A DNA stretch of 64,000 bases, taken from contig RWJK01001239.1 of NCBI GenBank assembly GCA_004335835.1, forward strand, positions 109,930 to 173,929. Reading direction: 5' to 3'. The position numbers and the translations under genes were made by a program. Within the stretch, counting starts at the first letter, position 1; every line of letters starts with the position of its first letter. The notes under the pieces were generated by a model. The model saw nothing but the letters and a program-made list of their open reading frames with translations, did not search any database and was not told the DNA's origin. The stretch comes from Scenedesmus sp. ARA3 (lineage: Eukaryota; Chlorophyta; Chlorophyceae; Sphaeropleales; Scenedesmaceae). Below, one piece after another: positions 21,607-32,016 of this stretch.

Positions 21607-22180
21607 ACAGCAGCAGTAAGCAAAGCGGGCAGCAACAGAGCCTGCACCCACACAGCGGCACTGAGACTACGTGTACACACCGGCAGACACGCAGCAAAGC
21701 CTGCACGGCTGAAGATAACCCTGGAAGCAGCAGGAGCAACAGCAATATCAGTCAAGGCGGTGTAGCGCGGGTTGCAAGTGGCACATTCGTGCGCTCAAGT
21801 ACTGCGCACTAGCCAGAAACGTGAGGCCAGTGCCCAACCGCAATGCTAACGCACAGCCTGCACATGGCGGATTGACAACAGCAGCGACAGCAGCCAGCTT
21901 GACAACATGAGATGAGTAACGCGATAGATAGGTACTAGGGTAGCCAGTAGTATGACAAGTTGAGCTGATAGGCGGCAGGGGACCCTGTAGCAGCAGGAGC
22001 AGCAGCAGCAGCAGCAGCAGCAGCACGGCACAGGATGGCCTGCAGGCAGCAAGAACTTCAATGCAACCGCTTTAGGCGTACATCAAACCCATAAACACCC
22101 AAATAAACGGTTAGTAAGTATACCTGCAGGTACGCTGGCCGCCACTCTCCGCAGAACTGTTCGACATCAGGTGGACCCAT
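10088..22180 (-). CDS. epsilon-poly-L-lysine synthetase (Pls)-like nonribosomal peptide synthetase with membrane/beta-helix terminal domain
   Basis: About 21 exons: 22124-22180, 21332-21556, 20760-20912, 20330-20528, 19393-19650, 18447-18556, 17823-18063, 17322-17524, 16959-17052, 16349-16482, 15910-16104, 15378-15492, 14692-15128, 14087-14441, 13760-13833, 13362-13497, 12623-13033, 12151-12364, 11454-11651, about 10790-11275 and 10088 to about 10410; roughly 1,500 residues. The adenylation core motifs are [47 protein letters not shown] and LPNGKID with its lysine; FDSYVTYVF keeps the aspartate that binds an alpha-amino group. The thiolation site is [12 protein letters not shown]. Three pairs of membrane helices alternate with three left-handed beta-helix segments (e.g. 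[38 protein letters not shown]), exactly the Pls layout. No condensation or thioesterase domain is seen. The product is unknown; an amino-acid polymer is an inference from architecture. The acceptor of the penultimate exon and the last residues are uncertain. Confidence 0.82.
10667..10771. repeat. five 21-bp tandem repeats in the last intron of the Pls-like gene
   Basis: The unit GGGACACAGAGCTAGATC plus three bases is repeated five times, the last two copies being diverged. It lies between the last two coding exons, just inside the donor side of the intron. Confidence 0.8.
11800..12215 (-). repeat. exon 3'-edge copies ([14 protein letters not shown]) in a Pls-like gene intron
   Basis: The true exon end at 12151-12215 encodes [18 protein letters not shown]. 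Related segments lie downstream in the intron at about 12027-12100, 11897-11965 and, only partly, 11803-11835, about 125 bp apart, each beginning near the same donor position. Confidence 0.75.
13847..13905 (-). repeat. (CTG)n run, sense strand, just upstream of an acceptor
   Basis: About 19 trinucleotides, CAG on the plus strand and therefore CTG in the sense of the Pls-like gene. It lies directly upstream of the acceptor of exon 13760-13833. Confidence 0.9.
15695..15960 (-). repeat. exon 3'-edge copies ([11 protein letters not shown]) in a Pls-like gene intron
   Basis: The true exon end at 15910-15960 ([14 protein letters not shown]) is followed in the intron by a close copy at about 15780-15840 and a shorter one at about 15700-15735. 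Confidence 0.75.
16604..16658 (-). other. possible skipped cassette exon in the Pls-like gene
   Basis: An AG-GT bounded open stretch reads [17 protein letters not shown]. The exons on either side (16959-17052 and 16349-16482) join in phase without it and give an ordinary adenylation-domain sequence, while including it breaks phase with the downstream exon. I regard it as intronic unless RNA says otherwise. Confidence 0.25.
16725..17010 (-). repeat. exon 3'-edge copies ([10 protein letters not shown]) in a Pls-like gene intron
   Basis: The true end of exon 16959-17052 is followed by a close copy at about 16833-16880 and a weaker one at about 16729-16760, both preserving the codons for [10 protein letters not shown] and the donor context. 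Confidence 0.72.
18120..18190 (-). repeat. exon 5'-edge copy upstream of exon 17823-18063
   Basis: The start of the exon encoding [18 protein letters not shown] is mirrored upstream in the intron at about 18125-18185, including an AG acceptor-like junction. This is an example where the 5' rather than the 3' exon edge is copied. Confidence 0.72.
18205..18262 (-). repeat. (CTG)n run, sense strand, intronic
   Basis: A near-perfect CTG run in the sense of the Pls-like gene, located in the intron upstream of exon 17823-18063. Confidence 0.85.
18594..18692 (-). repeat. long interrupted (CTG)n run, sense strand, intronic
   Basis: About 100 bp of CTG with a few interruptions, in the intron just upstream of the acceptor of exon 18447-18556. 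Confidence 0.88.
18885..19490 (-). repeat. four copies of an exon 3' edge ending LRYMLTG
   Basis: The true exon end (19393-19485, encoding [17 protein letters not shown] and LRYMLTG) is followed by copies at about 19134-19230 (close), 19012-19075 (partial) and 18885-18950 (partial). All four end in CAGGTGAG or a close derivative, i.e. a donor. Similarity drops with distance from the exon. Confidence 0.85.
19690..19900 (-). repeat. copies of the 5' edge of exon 19393-19650 placed upstream
   Basis: The exon start encodes [14 protein letters not shown]. Two upstream intronic segments, about 19690-19750 (FCLNSTVCF) and about 19855-19900 (NTTVCF), repeat it. Confidence 0.7.
19930..20400 (-). repeat. 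four copies of the exon edge [15 protein letters not shown]
   Basis: The true exon 20330-20528 ends with [18 protein letters not shown]. Copies lie at about 20228-20275, 20085-20130 and 19948-19992, spaced 110-145 bp. Each copy starts at a CCCCACAG acceptor-like sequence and most end in a GGTAAGC, GGTGAGC or AGTGAGT donor-like sequence, so each looks like a 47-50 bp candidate mini-exon. Confidence 0.88.
21545..22030 (-). repeat. duplicated (CTG)n plus acceptor plus GGTCCCCT segment
   Basis: The acceptor of exon 2 of the Pls-like gene, a CTG run followed by GCAGGGTCCCCT (about 21550-21602), has an upstream twin at about 21970-22025 (CTG run, then ACAGGGTCCCCT). Only the first leads into the conserved adenylation-domain reading frame. 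Confidence 0.75.
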
Positions 22181-23300
22181 CTGCCAGGCTGGCAGAGCTG
22201 GGCAGAGGCAGCTGGGGTTGCTGCTGCGGTGGGTAGTTCCAACTGCTTCACGGTTGATCTTGTGTCGATTAGGTATATTTGATGTAGAAGTTTTTCTTAA
22301 AATAAATACGCACAGCAGTTGCGTGAGCACGCAAGCTGTTCGGTTGAAAGTTGGAGGATGCGCAGACGTCCGTACGTGGCTTGAGGAATGGTGCTCGAAA
22401 TGCAACTATGATGCTTATAAGGACTTCAGACTTGGTTACGCAATATTTGCAGCAGGCCTAGGTTAACTCTGTCTAGCACAGGCCAAACAGTCCGACTTGG
22501 CAAGGTGCCTCGGCCAAGTGAACACGACTGCTAGCTTCTTTACCGTCCAAGCAACCACAAACTCAGCTGGATACTATCACAACAATGCTTGAAAAAACAT
22601 GCGACTAGTTAATGCAACGCTGCTTTGACAAGTACTTGCTTGCATTGAAACAACCCTAGACGTATCGAAGACGGCAGGCGGGGTTGTAGGATGACTGTAG
22701 AACGACACACAAACCATCAAGAAATCTTTTAGACCGTTTTCAGTATCAACAGACTGTAAGCAGGCTTGTACACGTGCTTCAGCGCACGCACAGGAGTTTG
22801 GCGCTCTATGTCTCGCACGCCCTGCAACGTCATGGCAGTGGCAAGCACCCGCCTCATGGCATTGTTCAATTGCGTACGTAATGTTAAATATTAGTATTTG
22901 TAGTTTTGAGGATCACGTGGAACACAAGTATGTGCTGCTCCAGTACTGTACAAGCTGTACCGTGCTCGCTGCCTACACAGCCCTTGGACTTGCCAAGGGT
23001 TGCTGAGCAAACCGAGGCAGGCAGAGCAGCTCGCTGCGCCTCAAAAAATATAGGCCTGTCAAATGATAGATCGTTTTCACAGTATCTTTCCAAATGCGAG
23101 GGCAGCCATAAGCACTTGAAAACCTGCTGCAATACAAGGCTGTGCTCAGGTGAGCAGCAACAGACGCATGTGCTCTGACTGACAGCAAAACTGCTGCACA
23201 CCGCGAACTTGGGCCCTGCTGCAGCTGCTTCTGCTGCTGTTGCCTCAGCTGCTGGTAGCTGGTGATACCCCGGAGAAGTAGACACAAATTGCCTACCGGC
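22181..23300. other. intergenic between the Pls-like gene and the CS/membrane array
   Basis: No gene was recognised in 1.1 kb. It presumably carries the promoter of the Pls-like gene near 22181-22400; no clear core element was identified. Confidence 0.4.
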
Positions 23301-23319
23301 AGCTGAACAGGTGCCTACC

Positions 23320-23650
23320 AGGGTGCCTACCACTGGTGACTATCTGCTGGGTAGCACTGCTACTGCTGCTGGTGAAGTTGTCGCTGCTGCCGGGGCTGCC
23401 GCTGCACATGCTCATGCCGACTGCCAATCGCAGAGCCCGACCTCCCTCACGAACACCAACACGCCCACATTGCTCAACGCGCACCTGCACATACAACCGC
23501 GCCTCCGGGCACTGTCGCGCTGCGCGCTGCGCCGCTGCCACTGCGGCCGCGCCCATCTGCTGGAGGGCGTCAAAGTGTGCCTTTTAAGCCTTCTTTGCTC
23601 TGTATTTCTGCAGCGCCTGGGGAGCCCACTGCACGACAACCCCGGCCACT
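23320..23650 (-). pseudogene. fragment of the CS/membrane family C-terminal exon (copy F)
   Basis: Reading leftward, the segment gives WAPQALQKYRAKKA, an in-frame TAA, then KAHFDALQQMGAAAVAAAQR. This matches the last-exon end of copies B and C (WAPDALQKYRAKRAWRAQ and AAVAAAQRAQ). Nothing of the earlier exons lies directly upstream, so this is a detached 3' fragment. Confidence 0.65.
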
Positions 23651-24059
23651 TTGGCCCAAGCCAGCCAAGGAAGCCACCACTGTGGCCGAAATGGAGCAAG
23701 GCAGCTTGCTGTTGCAACCAAAAGCACTGCGTTGACTAGTCAAACAGCAGCCAGAGGTAGTGAGTCGGCAGCCACTGCATTGCAGAGCCAAATGTCAAGC
23801 ACAGGTTGCATTCAAATTTAAAACCAAGATGCAGCTCCCGCCATGCATAGCATTGCTGTGCAACGTGAAGGTGTAAGCTCAGCCGACTACAACCAACAAA
23901 CCGCGCAAGGGCATATGTCACACTTTCAGTACCTTTGCCATCCACAGGCGGAGCAGTTGCACTACCATGATCAAGTTTCGGCTGCCAAGCTGTTGCATGG
24001 TAACCTACATGCCACTCATGCTGCTGCAGCACAATGCGCCTGCACTGCACTGCGCACCT

Positions 24060-24340
24060 GAGCAACGTCCAGCTGCACGTTGACAAATGTGGCCCCAAGC
24101 TTGCCGCAGCTGCCGCTGTACAGGCTTCCCACTCCGCTTGCCAGCCACAGACCGCTTTCCAACCACAGATTGCGCTCACAAGAACCAGCATTGCCCTGCA
24201 GCTCAACGCGCACCAGCTGCTCCAGCAGCTGATGGGCCGTGCCAGCATGCCGCATCACTCTCACGGTGCGCACCACGCCGCTGCCGCTGCTGCTGCGGCG
24301 CTCATGTTCATCATGCTGCAAGTTGCGCCTTCCAAGCACG
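24060..24340 (-). other. conserved downstream element of copy B (LASGVGSLYSG ... VQLDVAQ)
   Basis: An open stretch reads HQLLEQLVRVELQGNAG, LASGVGSLYSG and VQLDVAQ before a GTGCGC donor-like end. Homologous stretches follow copy C (about 28155-28290, LASRVGRLYSG, VYAQLDSAQ) and copy D (about 32400-32545, LASGLGSLYSG, VYTELVCAQ). The last few residues resemble the IYADLDFAQ exon end of nitrilase. It could be a further exon of the family or a decayed duplicate; I cannot decide. Confidence 0.45.
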
Positions 24341-24376
24341 CTTTGCTTCGATCAAAGACCTGCCACCAAACAACTG

Positions 24377-26216
24377 TCACTGTGCGCGCTGTGCTGCTGC
24401 CACTGCTGCTGAGCTCATCTGCATCAGGCTGCCGTACTGTGCCCGCCAGGCGCGCTTTGCCCTGTACTTCTGCAGCGCGTCTGGAGCCCAACTTATGAGG
24501 TCACACACCAGCGTAAACCATGCCATCCAGCGCACCCACCACTAAGGCCAAAGTGGAGCAAGGAAGCTGGCAGCTGACATCACAGCACTGATGTAATTGT
24601 CCATGTGAGGCCAGAGCGGATGCTTCGGCAGCCGTGGCAGGTGGAAAGTTGCGGCTAGCAGCAGCGCAGCTACGGTCAGCCAGCCGCCACCCATCACCAG
24701 GATCTGCAGGCAGGGAAGCGTAGTGCAGCAAAGGCACTACCCGTGTGAGCGAACGTTCTGCTTCCTGCAGCGCGAGTGTGTTCATCGTACAGACACAGCC
24801 GCCACAACCACAGTAGTTTTGTATGCCGCCATCTGCATTCTGTCAGCACCCACATACACACATGATTATTCACACGCACTTCATCGAAAAACGGCTCTAC
24901 AAATGCAGCAGCTGGGTGGCGTATACGCAGCAGTTGCCGCACAACTGCTGCATTAGTGTCCTGTTGTTGCAACCGGATTGCTGAGCTCTGCACGCAGCCG
25001 CTGCCGCAATGGACCTACCAGCACTTGCATGCTGATGAAAAAAGGCAACTTGCTGAAGACAGGGTCTGTTGGGTGAAGCTGTGGGTCCAGCCATACGCTG
25101 CAGCATGCAGTCATTAGAGCGCTGGACAGCACCTGCAGCACAGCATGCAAGGCAGGGCAGCAGATGCGCAGGGCGCACGTCATGTGCCAGACAGTCACCC
25201 TGGCACTCACCCTGGCTAGGTCAAGAGCATCAGCCATGGTTGGCCTGCTGAGTGCATGTGCCCGTGTGTGTGCGTTTATGCTGACACATGCGTATATGTG
25301 AAAACAGGGGGCAAAACATGCGCATATGCATGTGAATGTGTATGGGTAAGCATGTGTGCTGGCTAGCAAGTTGGACTGCACGCATGTGCCTCACCGTTGT
25401 CACAATGCGTGGCCGCCAGACCAGCCCCAGCAGCAGTGGCCACAGCATGTTGCGCCACAGCCAGCCCAGCAGCAGGTTCACCCGCAGCAGCTGCAGCAGC
25501 CTCCACAGCGTGCTGACAGCGAGCCAGCTCTGGCAGAGCTTGATGGTTGTGGCTGCTGCGCTGTTGTCCCGGTTGAGTGTGTGGAGAGGTAAGCCAGGTA
25601 TGCTGGCTTCAGCTGGCGGCTTGCGCCTGCGGCTGTTACACATGCACATGCACAGCCCTGCGTGGCCTGATAGCCCTGCAAGAGCACGGCATGTTTGGGG
25701 TTATGTTGTGGGTGTAAGTAAATGTTGCAAGGAATGCTCCTCAGACAGTACATCAGCAGTATCAAGCCGTGAAGTTACATGCTTAATGCATGCCACAAGC
25801 TTGCTGTCTCTCACCCCATGCTCAGCTCTCTGCCACCACACACAAACCTTGGGCGTTTGACTAGCCTGCTTGCATGCTTCAAAAAGCATCCTCTCTGCAC
25901 AATGCGCGCGCTCACCAGCACGTAAAAGTTCACCGCCATCCCCAAGACATTCTGAAGCGCTGCTGCCAGCAGCGCAAGCACGATGTTGCGTGGCGTCAGC
26001 CGTGGCAGCGTCCTTGGGTCGTCGTGTGGTGGTAGATCGTGTAGAGACAGCGTCCAAAGCAGGCTGGTCAGCGCATCATTGCTGACGCGATCCATCCAAT
26101 TGAATGCCAGTGCACATGGCAGCAGCCACTGGCCCCTGTCCTCGCCGTCTGTGGGGCCACCTGCCGAGAGCGCATCAATTACTGCGCCGTACGACTGCGT
26201 GGGAGGCGTGCTTCTA

Positions 26217-26250
<34 letters not shown>

Positions 26251-26905
26251 GGATGGCTTCAGCAGGCTGCTGCTGCTGCTGCTCCTGCTGTCCTCGCTGC
26301 TGCAGCATGCTTTGGCTGCCAGTGCTGCTGTTGGACAAGGGAGCAGCGGCAGCCGACAGCTGCGGCGATGATGCATTTGGTGCTGAGTGCTGCAGTATGC
26401 TGCCCTCGACAGCCACGGTGACTGTCAGGGTGGCTGGCTGCTTCCTGCTGCTGAACCTGACGCCCTCTGCCTGGTCATTGATGCGGAATGGCAGCGGCAG
26501 CTGCAGCAGGTAGCGGCCTGGCACTGCAACGCTGACGCTGCTGCTGGTGCAACGCACTTGCACATCATCTGCTGACGCCACACCTGCAGCAGCAACACCT
26601 CCTTAGTTGACAAATCATATACCGAGGGCAGCACAACAGACCAACAGCCAACGTGGCATAGGACAAGCAGACATGGTTTTACTGCTGCCGCTGCAGCCTG
26701 ATCGCATGGGCCTGCTGCTGAGCTGTAAAAGCTTTTGGTTTTGCCTTCCAGATGTCCCTGCAAGCAATCCACAGAGCTCACCTGGCAGCTTTACTGTAAG
26801 CTGTGCTTTGGTGCCTGCAGCTGTGATGCTGCCCTGCTGCACCTGCTGCACTACTGCGAGCTCATGCTCCGGCTCCTGCATCCCGCTGTCTGCAGAAAAT
26901 GGCAT
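24377..26905 (-). pseudogene. CS/PIH1-like domain membrane protein, copy B (disrupted)
   Basis: Exons 26782-26905, 25916-26583, 25395-25675, 25019-25132 and 24377-24703. Exon 2 is open throughout and gives the best view of the family: CS-like domain (DDVQVRCTSSSVSVAVPG, YLLQLPLPF, ATLTVTVAVE), a Ser/Gln linker coded by an AGC/CAG run, then GGPTDGEDRGQWLLP and LLWTLSLHDLP and a hydrophobic helix. Exon 3 has a two-base gain in a CACACAC context near 25600 that shifts the frame before TLNRDNSAAATT. Exon 5 has TAG at 24542-24544 (LWP-stop-WW), after which the homologous sequence continues to its normal TGA at 24377-24379. The first exon is 124 bp, as in copies A and C. Intact function is unlikely but not excluded. 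Confidence 0.6.
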
Positions 26906-27602
26906 TACGTACTGCAGTAACAGTGTTGAAACTCGTATCAGACAGTGATCACTGCCACCGCGCCGGGGCAGAGTCCATCGCAGTAGTCCACGAGCTTCGG
27001 CTGTCTGACATTTGAAGTGGACATCAAGCCGTGAAATGGCACGGTTTGAACTTTCAATCCTGAAACACCTGGACACAGTGCTTTTGAGTGGCGCGCGTGC
27101 AATAGTCCTCTTGGTCAGCTGTCACACTAGCCGCTGAGCGGTTTGATGCGGCAGAACCTTGGGAGAGGTCTGTTCAACTGATTGTAATGCAATACCGCCA
27201 CCAGCCCTACGGGCAGCAGCATTGCTCAACATCAAGCACATCTCCTGTAACACCACAACCCTGACAATGGTTGAGCAGCAGCTTTATAAACGTAACATGC
27301 CACCATGATGCCAGTACTGCGTCTGCTGCTTCTCTCATCTACTCGCATAACCTTGGATGTTACAGTCTACAGTCCTGTTCAACCCATAGCAGCAGCGCAA
27401 TGTAGCACACAGGCAACAAAAACAAAGATACGCGACTAGCGTATTCAGTTCTACATCAGGCGTGTCATGAACCGTTGTTTCCACTAGCATAGACGGACGT
27501 GTTACTATCTTAGTGAGGACCCTAGATGGCAAGACGCGTCGCTAGACTGCTGTTATGCACCCATACGCCATGCCTCTGTCAAACAATGCTACGCCAACCA
27601 TG
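26906..27602. other. spacer upstream of copy B
   Basis: A 0.7 kb spacer between copy B and the nitrilase-tail copy of the next unit. It contains the diverged promoter-like segment of the family (about 26950-26990, ACTACTGCGATGGACTC in sense). No gene seen. Confidence 0.45.
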
Positions 27603-27701
27603 CTACTGCTGCGCGCTGCTGCTGCTGCTTCTGTCCAGCAGCTCGTACAGGTCGTGCCGCTTCTGCTGTGTCAGCAGCAGGTTGCTGCACCGCTCCTGCA
27701 C
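27603..27701 (-). pseudogene. detached copy of the nitrilase terminal exon
   Basis: After a CAG acceptor at 27702-27704 the sequence encodes [20 protein letters not shown] and LLDRSSSSSAQQ, ending at TAG 27603-27605. It is one codon longer than the true nitrilase terminal exon and lies downstream of copy C and 0.7 kb upstream of copy B. Confidence 0.72.
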
Positions 27702-28411
27702 CTGCAGCGCAGCAGGAGCAGCAAGGCAGGAATCCATCAGCCGCAGACTGCTGTTTGCAGTTGTCTTCTTATTCATTGTCATGCGGGTGTCACATGGTAC
27801 ACCTGCTTTGCAAGTTATAGAAATGCTCAGCAGCACCACATGCAGCGCACTGGCTGCATTGCAAAGGCAGATTGCCAAGCACAGATCGATCATGACATGT
27901 TGCCAACTCGCGTCAGGCATAGCAACGCTGCGCAGCATCAAGGTGCAAGAGCAGCCAACTAAACACGCACATGCATGCAACCGCATGTCTGCTGTCACAT
28001 CACACGTTCATTGCCTTTGCCGCCCACAGCTGCAGCAGCTCTATCACCATCATCAAGCGTTGGGCCGTCAAGCTGCTGCACGCAAGGCCACATGCTACTC
28101 ATGCTGCTACTTCTCCTGATACACCTGCACTGCCCACCTGAGCAGAGTCCAGCTGCGCGTACACTGATGTGGGCTCGTTCTTGCCGCTGTACAGGCGCCC
28201 CACTCTGCTCGCCAGCCACAGACTCCCCTCGCCCGCATTGCTGAGCAGCTCTGCACACACCAGCAGCCACAGCAAGCTGCGCCAGCATGCCGCATGACTG
28301 TCACGGTGCGTGCTGCGCCGCTGCCGCTGCCTTCCTCATGTTTCATCATGCTGCAAACTGCGCCTTCCAAGCACGCTTCGCTTCGATCATCACAGACCTG
28401 CCAACGAACAA

Positions 28412-31137
28412 CTGTCACTGTGCGCGCTGTGCTGCTGCCACTGCTGCTGAGCTCATCTGCATCAGGCTGTCATACTGTGCCCGCCAGGCGCGCTTTGCCC
28501 TGTACTTCTGCAGCGCATCTGGTGCCCAGGTTTTGAGGAACAACAGGAGCGCTGCCGCTGCCAGCCAGCGCTGCCACCAGAGAGGCCAGAAGGGTGCAAG
28601 GAAGCTGGTGGCAGTGACCACAGCATCAGTCCATGTAAAACTCGGCCACAAGTAGTGCCTCGGCAGCCGAGGCAGATGCAAGGCCGTGGCTAGCAGCAGC
28701 ATGGCGACTGTTTGCCAGCCGCCACCCAGAACCAAGATCTGCAAGCAGAGGAAAGGTAACAGCGTTGGTGCAGCAAGGGCGGCTGACAGAGGTTCGGCAG
28801 GGCTGGCACACGTGCTGCGTGCTTGTTGTGCTGCAGCAGCGTTGGGTGCACGGGTGTCGACTGGCGCTGTGGCCAGGGTATAGCTTTTACGACGAACCAA
28901 GAGAAACACACACATTCAGATGCGTCGGATTCGCTCTCCCGGTCGGCTACCCTGCTTGCCATGCTGTCAGCAGCATTCTGTCTGTTCACACTTCCTTAGT
29001 CCATGCAGCCGCTGCGTGGTGTGATGTGGCGCACATGCAAACAGCAGCCCCACGTGCATCCGGCAAGGCTGCAGCGCTCGGCACCCAGACACCTGTGCAT
29101 GGACCTACCATTACTTGTGTGATGAAGCACTGAGCGAAAAAGCTGAAGACAGGGTCCTTATAGGACTCTGCCACACATGTCATGGCACAGCAGATGGTCA
29201 CTAATGCTTATGGCACCTGCAGCACAGCAGCATGCAGCGCAGGGCACAAGACCGCAGGCAGTTGGATGGTGAGACTTGCACATGTGAACAAGGTTTGAAA
29301 CACAGAGTCGGGTGCTGGCTGGCGTAGCTGTCACGAGTCCGGTCCAGCTGCATCGTGCAGGTGCGTACGGCCAGATTGATCTTTAATAGGTCAAGTGGCT
29401 GGCGGCAGCAGCGGGTGCGGTCACTGATGCCAAGGGTGTCATTGTTATGGTTAACAAGTAAGCAGCGGGTGCAGTCACTAATGCCAAGGGTGTCAGGCAG
29501 CACATGCGCAGGCAGGGCATGCAAGTCACTTCCAGCGCAGCCATCTAGCCCAGGACCATTGCCCGTGTCCTAGCAACCAGCGTCGCATCTCTCTGCCTCA
29601 CCGTTATCACAACGCGTGGCCGCCACACCAGCCCCAGCAGAAATGGCCACAGCATGTTGCGCCACAGCCAGTTCAGCAGCAGGTTCACCCGCAGCAGCTT
29701 GACCAGCCACCACAGCGTGCTGTATGTGAGCCAGCACAGCGCAAGCTTCAGCACTGTGGGTGCTGCGCTGTTGTCGCAGTTGAGCGCACGGACGTATGCA
29801 AGGTATGCTGGCGTCAGCCGGCGGCTTGTTCTGGCGGATATCACGCAGACACACGCGCAGCCCTGTGTGATAAAGCAGCCCTGCGGCAAATTTGAAGGAA
29901 GGTACAGCGGCAATTACTACATGCGCCCAGCAATGTTTGTGAGACAGCATGTCAGCTCTTTGAGGCCCCGATGTAACATGATTGGTGCTCGCAACATAAG
30001 CCCAGGCAGCAACACGACCGCGACAGCACCAGGTGCAGCGCAAGCACTGCAAGGCACCACGGGTTACTCGCTTGCTTCCTGTTACCCCATGCTCAGTCCT
30101 GCGCAAACATAACACAACTCTTGAATGTTTGAATTGCTTGCTTTGCTTCAGCCCTCCCCACAAGATCTTTGTTGAACACTCACCAGCATATATCCAGTTA
30201 CGAACACGTTCACCACAATCGTCAGCACTGCCGCGAGTAGCGCCAGCACTATGTTGCGTGGCGTCAGCCGCACCAAGTGCCGCGGCTCCTTGCCTGGTGG
30301 CAGCTCGCCCAGCGACAGCGTCCACAGCAGGCTGACCATTGCATCGCAGCCGCCGCGATCCATCCAATCGAATGCCACAGCACACGGCAGCAGCCACTGG
30401 CTCCTGTCCTCGCCATCCGTGGGGCCGCCTGCTAACAGCGCCCCAACCACTTCGTCGTGCGAGGGCATGGGAGGAGGCATGCTGCTGCTGTTGCTATGGA
30501 TTGCATCTGCAGGTGGCTGCCGATGCTGCTGGTGCTGCTGCTGCTGCTGCTGTCCTCGCCGCTGTCAAATGCCTTGGCTGCTGTTGCAGGCAGCAACAGC
30601 GACAGCCGGCAGCGGCGCCGGCGCATTCATTGCAAGTTGCTGCGGTATGCTGCCCTCGACAGCCATGGCGACTGTCAGCGTTGCTGGCTGCTTCTTGCTG
30701 CTGAACTTGACGCTCTCTGCCTGGTCATTGATGCGAAACGGCAGCGGTAGCTGCAGCAGGTAGCGGCCTGGCACTGCAACGCTGACGCTGCTGCTGGTGC
30801 AACGCACTTGCACGTCATCGGCTGAAGCAACACCTGCAGCAACAACCACACGTTGTCAGCAAAGCTGCAACAAGGGATCCGTGCTGCACATCAGACTGTA
30901 TGGCAGAAGAGTGAGCAGACGTGCTGCTGCTGACATGGCAGCCTGATCGTGTGGCCTGGCTGCTGTGCTGTGATACGCAAGTAAACGTTAATTTCACAAT
31001 CCAGCGAACTCACCTGGCAGCTTTACTGTCAGCTGTGCTTTGGTGCCTGCAGCTGTGATGCTGCCCTGCTGCACCTGCTGCACTACTGCGAGCTCATGCT
31101 CCGGCTCCTGCGGACCTGTGTCTGCTGAGGCAGGCAT
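28412..31137 (-). pseudogene. CS/PIH1-like domain membrane protein, copy C (disrupted)
   Basis: Exons 31014-31137, 30184-30833, 29602-29880, 29109-29216 and 28412-28738. The same domain order is seen as in copy B: DDVQVRCTSSSVSVAVPG, YLLQLPLPF, then GGPTDGEDRSQWLLP and LLWTLSLGELP, the helix LLRVNLLLNWLW, and ILVLGGGWQTVAMLLLATAL. A TGA at 30565-30567 interrupts exon 2 in the low-complexity linker, with the same frame resuming after it. The fourth exon carries TAA at 29208-29210 two codons after the acceptor. Exons 3 and 5 are open. A second, diverged copy of the last-exon end lies at about 28310-28395, another exon-edge duplicate. Confidence 0.6.
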
Positions 31138-31920
31138 CAGAGTTTAATGTCACGGCCTTATAACATTAGCAGAGTCCGCAGAAGTTTACGGAATGCCCCT
31201 GGGGTGAGAGGACGCCTTGAGCACACCGCGGTACTTCTACTTTCGTGTCTGATCCCAGTGGGATCACCAGGGTTGTCGATGAGTAGTCGTAAACCGTCTA
31301 CTCATCGCGCACATCAGCCCCTCCAATAGTCGATGATCAGCTGAGCAGCTTGTTTATGTGGCAAAACCCTTGCACCACCCTAGCACCACCCCTTGGACAA
31401 CCCTGGTGATTTCAATGGGTCAGTTACAAGCCACCACCAGCAGAGGCCAGAGTATTACACTGCAGGCAAACACATTTCCATAGCACAATGGCAACATAAT
31501 GCGTACCCACATGTCTGAAAGACGCTGGCCCCAAGGACAAAAGCGTTGCAAGCTCGACCAACGCCGGTGACTGACCATGACCCTGGCACTGTGCATCCAG
31601 TGCAACTGAACAGCCTGTTTCCAGCAAGAGTCCCCTATGACAAGCACCTGACATCAATGTCACCATAGTTCCTGGTGACAACTGTCTGCCGCAAAATCCC
31701 GTAATGTCCGCAGAGACAACGCGCTGTTAAACAATGATCTGTCACCAGAGTCCCCGCTCCTGCGCATCAGCACTTGTACCATGCATGGCGCAACCCACTG
31801 CACTGACCAGGTACCAACAGCGCAGCGTCCATTCCACCATAAATCAGCAGCATAATGCAGCCACGATTGATATGCTACGCCACCTACATGTACAGCTGTA
31901 CTGATGCTGTGCCAACCCTG
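31138..31920. other. spacer upstream of copy C with family promoter-like segment
   Basis: The segment 31165-31385 is shared with 35421-35575 and 37698-37865. It contains CCGCAGAAGTTTACGGAATG and, further on, AGCTGAGCAGCTTGTT. No gene was recognised. Confidence 0.5.
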
Positions 31921-32016
31921 CTACTGCTGCGCGCTGCTGCTGCTCCTGTCCAGCAGCTCGTACGGGTCGTGCCGCTTCTGCTGCGTCAGCGGCAGGTTGC
32001 TGCGCCGCTCCTTCAC
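31921..32016 (-). pseudogene. detached copy of the nitrilase terminal exon
   Basis: Encodes [20 protein letters not shown] and LLDRSSSSAQQ to TAG 31921-31923, with a CAG acceptor before it. It has the same length as the true terminal exon (32 codons including stop). It lies downstream of copy D and 0.8 kb upstream of copy C. Confidence 0.75.

Noticed and set aside
24542..24544. Reassigned TAG (leucine) as in some scenedesmacean mitochondria
   Set aside because: The genes are nuclear-type with spliceosomal introns, and TAG is a normal stop for the nitrilase and helical-repeat genes here.
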